From Chara braunii (taxonomy: Eukaryota; Streptophyta; Charophyceae; Charales; Characeae): DNA of 20,739 nt. The notes beneath the pieces are model-generated. The model saw only the letters and a list, made by a program, of their open reading frames with translations, was not told the origin of the DNA and searched no databases. The stretch covers positions 2,341,295-2,362,033 of the forward strand of contig BFEA01000003.1 of the NCBI GenBank assembly GCA_003427395.1, written 5' to 3'. Made by a program: the position numbers and the translations under genes. This document shows, in pieces, positions 19,009 through 20,739 of the stretch. The first letter of the stretch is position 1; each line of letters opens with the position of its first letter.

Positions 19009-19080
19009 GTGCGGGTTCAGAGAGAACCGAGCCTAGAGAAATAGTTTCTGCGATGAAACTCAAAATTGAGCTCGATGGAA

Positions 19081-20160
19081 TGCAATAACACAACTCAAAT
19101 TATGTCGTGGGTTGTGGGTCTTCATTTTGGTCGAAGGGCCGAAATAGAGGTCAAAGGCATCACCCAAGGCATGTAAATTGTTTGAACGAAGTCCTGCTAC
19201 TATAGGGTACTCGAAGCAAGGCCTAAAAGTGGCCTTCAGAGGCCAACGTGCGATAGTTGACCATGAAAAGTCAAATGTCAACAACAACTTGAAAATTCAG
19301 GCCCACAAATCAAAGTCAACATGGACCCAGTCTAGGCCGCCAATCAGACACACACCCTTGGTTGTTTGGAGGTATCTATAAGGAATCAAGTCCAAGTGGG
19401 AATCTGCAACTGTACAGGATCCGGGTCATTGGCTGCGAGACAATCTAGGCCACCGAAGGCTGGTCAACCGGAGTCTACACTATGAGTTGACCCAGCCCCG
19501 GCTGATCGACATTCAGTCTTGCATATGTTGTTTAATGTTGGTTTGACGTTGGCTGGACGCTAGCTTGATGCTCGCAATATGCTGGTTGGACGCTAACTCG
19601 ACGCTGACACTATGCTGGCTGGACGCTGATGCTACGACGCGAGACTGCTATTGTTGTATGTTGGCGCCATTCTCTGTCTTCGGCGCCAGCTGGATACTTC
19701 ATTAGGCTGGCGTGGCTCTCGCCACACTAATTATGACATTGATGGGGTACTAGCAAGGAGGATAAGGATCAGGGTTGTGAGATTGCTCAATGTCGAGGAA
19801 GCTTACCTGTTCGCATCCGTGGTCGACATTACGCACTCTTGTCCGTCTTTATAAGGTGTCTGTGCTAACAAGCGTCATAATGAGATCACCTCATTGTTAG
19901 TGTGTCAGAAAGGATTGTCTGCTGATATGGCGAGAGGGAGATGCCCGAAGCAGTGGAATTGTGAGGAAGATCTATTTGCTATGTTGATGGGTACTTTCTC
20001 TTCCACCTTCTAAGTCTTATCTCCCTCCCACCATCTTCTTCTTTAGTGACCAGACATTGGGCTACCTGACTACATGTATTATTTTGGAGGCATTGAAACT
20101 GCGCTGAGACATTTTGTGTTTCGACATTGACGAGCTTCTCTTCCGATTGGGTTCACTGCA
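19081..20160 (+). repeat. 3' LTR of the Ty3/gypsy element
   Basis: It aligns end to end with 1567-2656, starting TGCAATAAC and ending CACTGCA. TTTATAAGG at 19848-19856 is a TATA-like box at the place where the 5' LTR has CATAAGG. The sequence before it (19009-19080) holds only weak purine runs, so the polypurine tract is lost or unusual. It contains small indels relative to the 5' LTR, for example around 19456 and in the TGGACG-rich array (19530-19640). Confidence 0.92.
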
Positions 20161-20165
20161 AAAAA
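20161..20165. repeat. Target-site duplication AAAAA, right copy
   Basis: It directly follows the terminal CA of the 3' LTR and matches 1562-1566. The flank continues A-rich to about 20230, which lowers the weight of the match. Confidence 0.55.
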
Positions 20166-20250
20166 GGAGAAAGAAAAAAAAAGAAAACGACGACTTTCTT
20201 ATTCCATGTAATAAAAAAGAAAGAAAACATATGATATTTGCAACCCTCGC

Positions 20251-20252
<2 letters not shown>

Positions 20253-20331
<79 letters not shown>
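20253..20331 (+). repeat. (GA)n microsatellite
   Basis: An uninterrupted GA tract of 79 bases lies just right of the A-rich flank and directly left of the atpB-like fragment. It is in inverted arrangement with the (CT)n tract at 20663-20739. Confidence 0.98.
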
Positions 20332-20332
<1 letters not shown>

Positions 20333-20345
20333 AGGCGGACTTTGT

Positions 20346-20642
20346 TTTGCAGTTTTTAAAAACGTTGCGAAGTTTCTTTTGATCCCTGAGCAGTTTCATA
20401 ATATGTTATTCTTTTGCGATCCATGGCTGAAGCATTTTAGATGTTAAATCAAGTGGATCTTTTGCTGGATATATTCCCTTTGCAACAAGATTCCAAGAAA
20501 GAACAGTAGTAGCATCTAAGTGAGCAAAGGTAGTATCAGGAGTTCGATCAGTTAAACCATCCGCAGGTACATAAACTGCTTGAATAGAGCTAATAGAGAC
20601 TTCTTTTGTCGAAGTAATTTTTTCTTGAAGACTGCCCATGCG
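20346..20642 (-). pseudogene. Fragment of plastid atpB (CF1 ATP synthase beta subunit), probable NUPT
   Basis: The minus strand reads a roughly 80-codon frame with unmistakable beta-subunit blocks: [43 protein letters not shown] and MLQPWI. The AAKGIYPA-like and MLQPWI forms are the plastid type rather than the mitochondrial type. After MLQPWI a small insertion shifts the frame to a stop, but the DNA match continues (TATGAAACTGCTCAGGGA encodes the YETAQG region in another frame) to about 20346. Only about a fifth of the roughly 500-residue protein is present, and several normally invariant residues are changed (for example Ser-Arg to Ser-Trp). In the plastid the subunit carries the catalytic nucleotide site of ATP synthase. 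This copy is a decayed nuclear insertion. Confidence 0.85.
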
Positions 20643-20655
20643 CAAAGCTCGCCTA

Positions 20656-20662
<7 letters not shown>

Positions 20663-20739
<77 letters not shown>
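20663..20739 (+). repeat. (CT)n microsatellite, runs off the window
   Basis: An uninterrupted TC/CT tract reaches the window end. Together with (GA)n at 20253-20331 it brackets the atpB fragment as an inverted repeat. Confidence 0.97.

Larger units (their letters stand above)
1567..20160 (+). mobile_element. Degenerate Ty3/gypsy LTR retrotransposon with nested insertions
   Basis: Two direct repeats of 1,090 and 1,080 bases starting TGCAAT and ending TTGCA or CTGCA define the ends. A tRNA-iMet primer-binding site follows the left LTR by three bases. Internal order is leader, gag with a CCHC knuckle, protease, RNase H, HHCC integrase and a chromodomain-like tail, which is the Ty3/gypsy order (RNase H before integrase). 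About 10.8 kb of the span is a LINE inserted in the leader and 0.5 kb is a MITE-like insertion in pol. Without them the element is about 7.3 kb. It is old: LTRs differ by roughly 15% by eye, gag and pol carry many stops, and the RT domain is missing. No good polypurine tract is visible just before the 3' LTR. It cannot move by itself. Confidence 0.93.

Overview
The window looks like intergenic, transposon-rich nuclear DNA of a streptophyte (land plant or charophyte alga). Supporting signs are a primer-binding site matching plant initiator-Met tRNA, a CCCTAAA-type telomere motif, plant-style L1 LINE proteins (zinc-knuckle ORF1; APE endonuclease, RT and zf-RVT in ORF2), and a decayed piece of plastid atpB. 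I cannot name the species. No intact host gene was recognised.

The layout is a set of nested insertions. An old Ty3/gypsy LTR retrotransposon lies on the + strand at 1567-20160, bounded by two diverged LTRs (1567-2656 and 19081-20160; 5-bp flanks AAAAA). Its PBS is at 2660-2672, followed by a leader holding a (GA)n tract and a cluster of ACGTGG-type motifs. A very long L1-type LINE (about 10.8 kb, minus strand, 3501-14273) inserted into that leader. The repeats AAAGAAGAT at 3492-3500 and 14274-14282 are its likely target-site duplication. The gypsy gag (14521-16236) and pol (16260-19008) follow. Both are riddled with stops and frameshifts. Protease, RNase H, integrase and a chromodomain-like tail can be read, but no reverse transcriptase domain is present. 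A 505-bp MITE-like palindromic element (16821-17325) sits exactly where RT should begin.

The LINE reads right to left: a tRNA-like D-arm/T-arm head at its 5' end, a roughly 2.7 kb C-rich 5' UTR containing a tandem A-B-A-B monomer array, ORF1 (928 codons, four in-frame stops, no frameshift), a 52-base gap, ORF2 (about 1,490 codons, one amber stop and two single-base frameshifts), a 3' UTR with a telomere-like motif, a 7-bp stem-loop and a poly(A) tail. A 5'-truncated second copy of this 3' end lies in the opposite orientation at about 858-1126, outside the gypsy element.

The right edge holds an atpB-derived fragment on the minus strand (about 20346-20642), between a (GA)n tract and a (CT)n tract in inverted arrangement. 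The left 1.5 kb, apart from the LINE fragment, has nothing I can identify. The most interesting objects are the 5' end of the LINE (tRNA-like head plus dimeric monomer array) and its unusually long ORF1.
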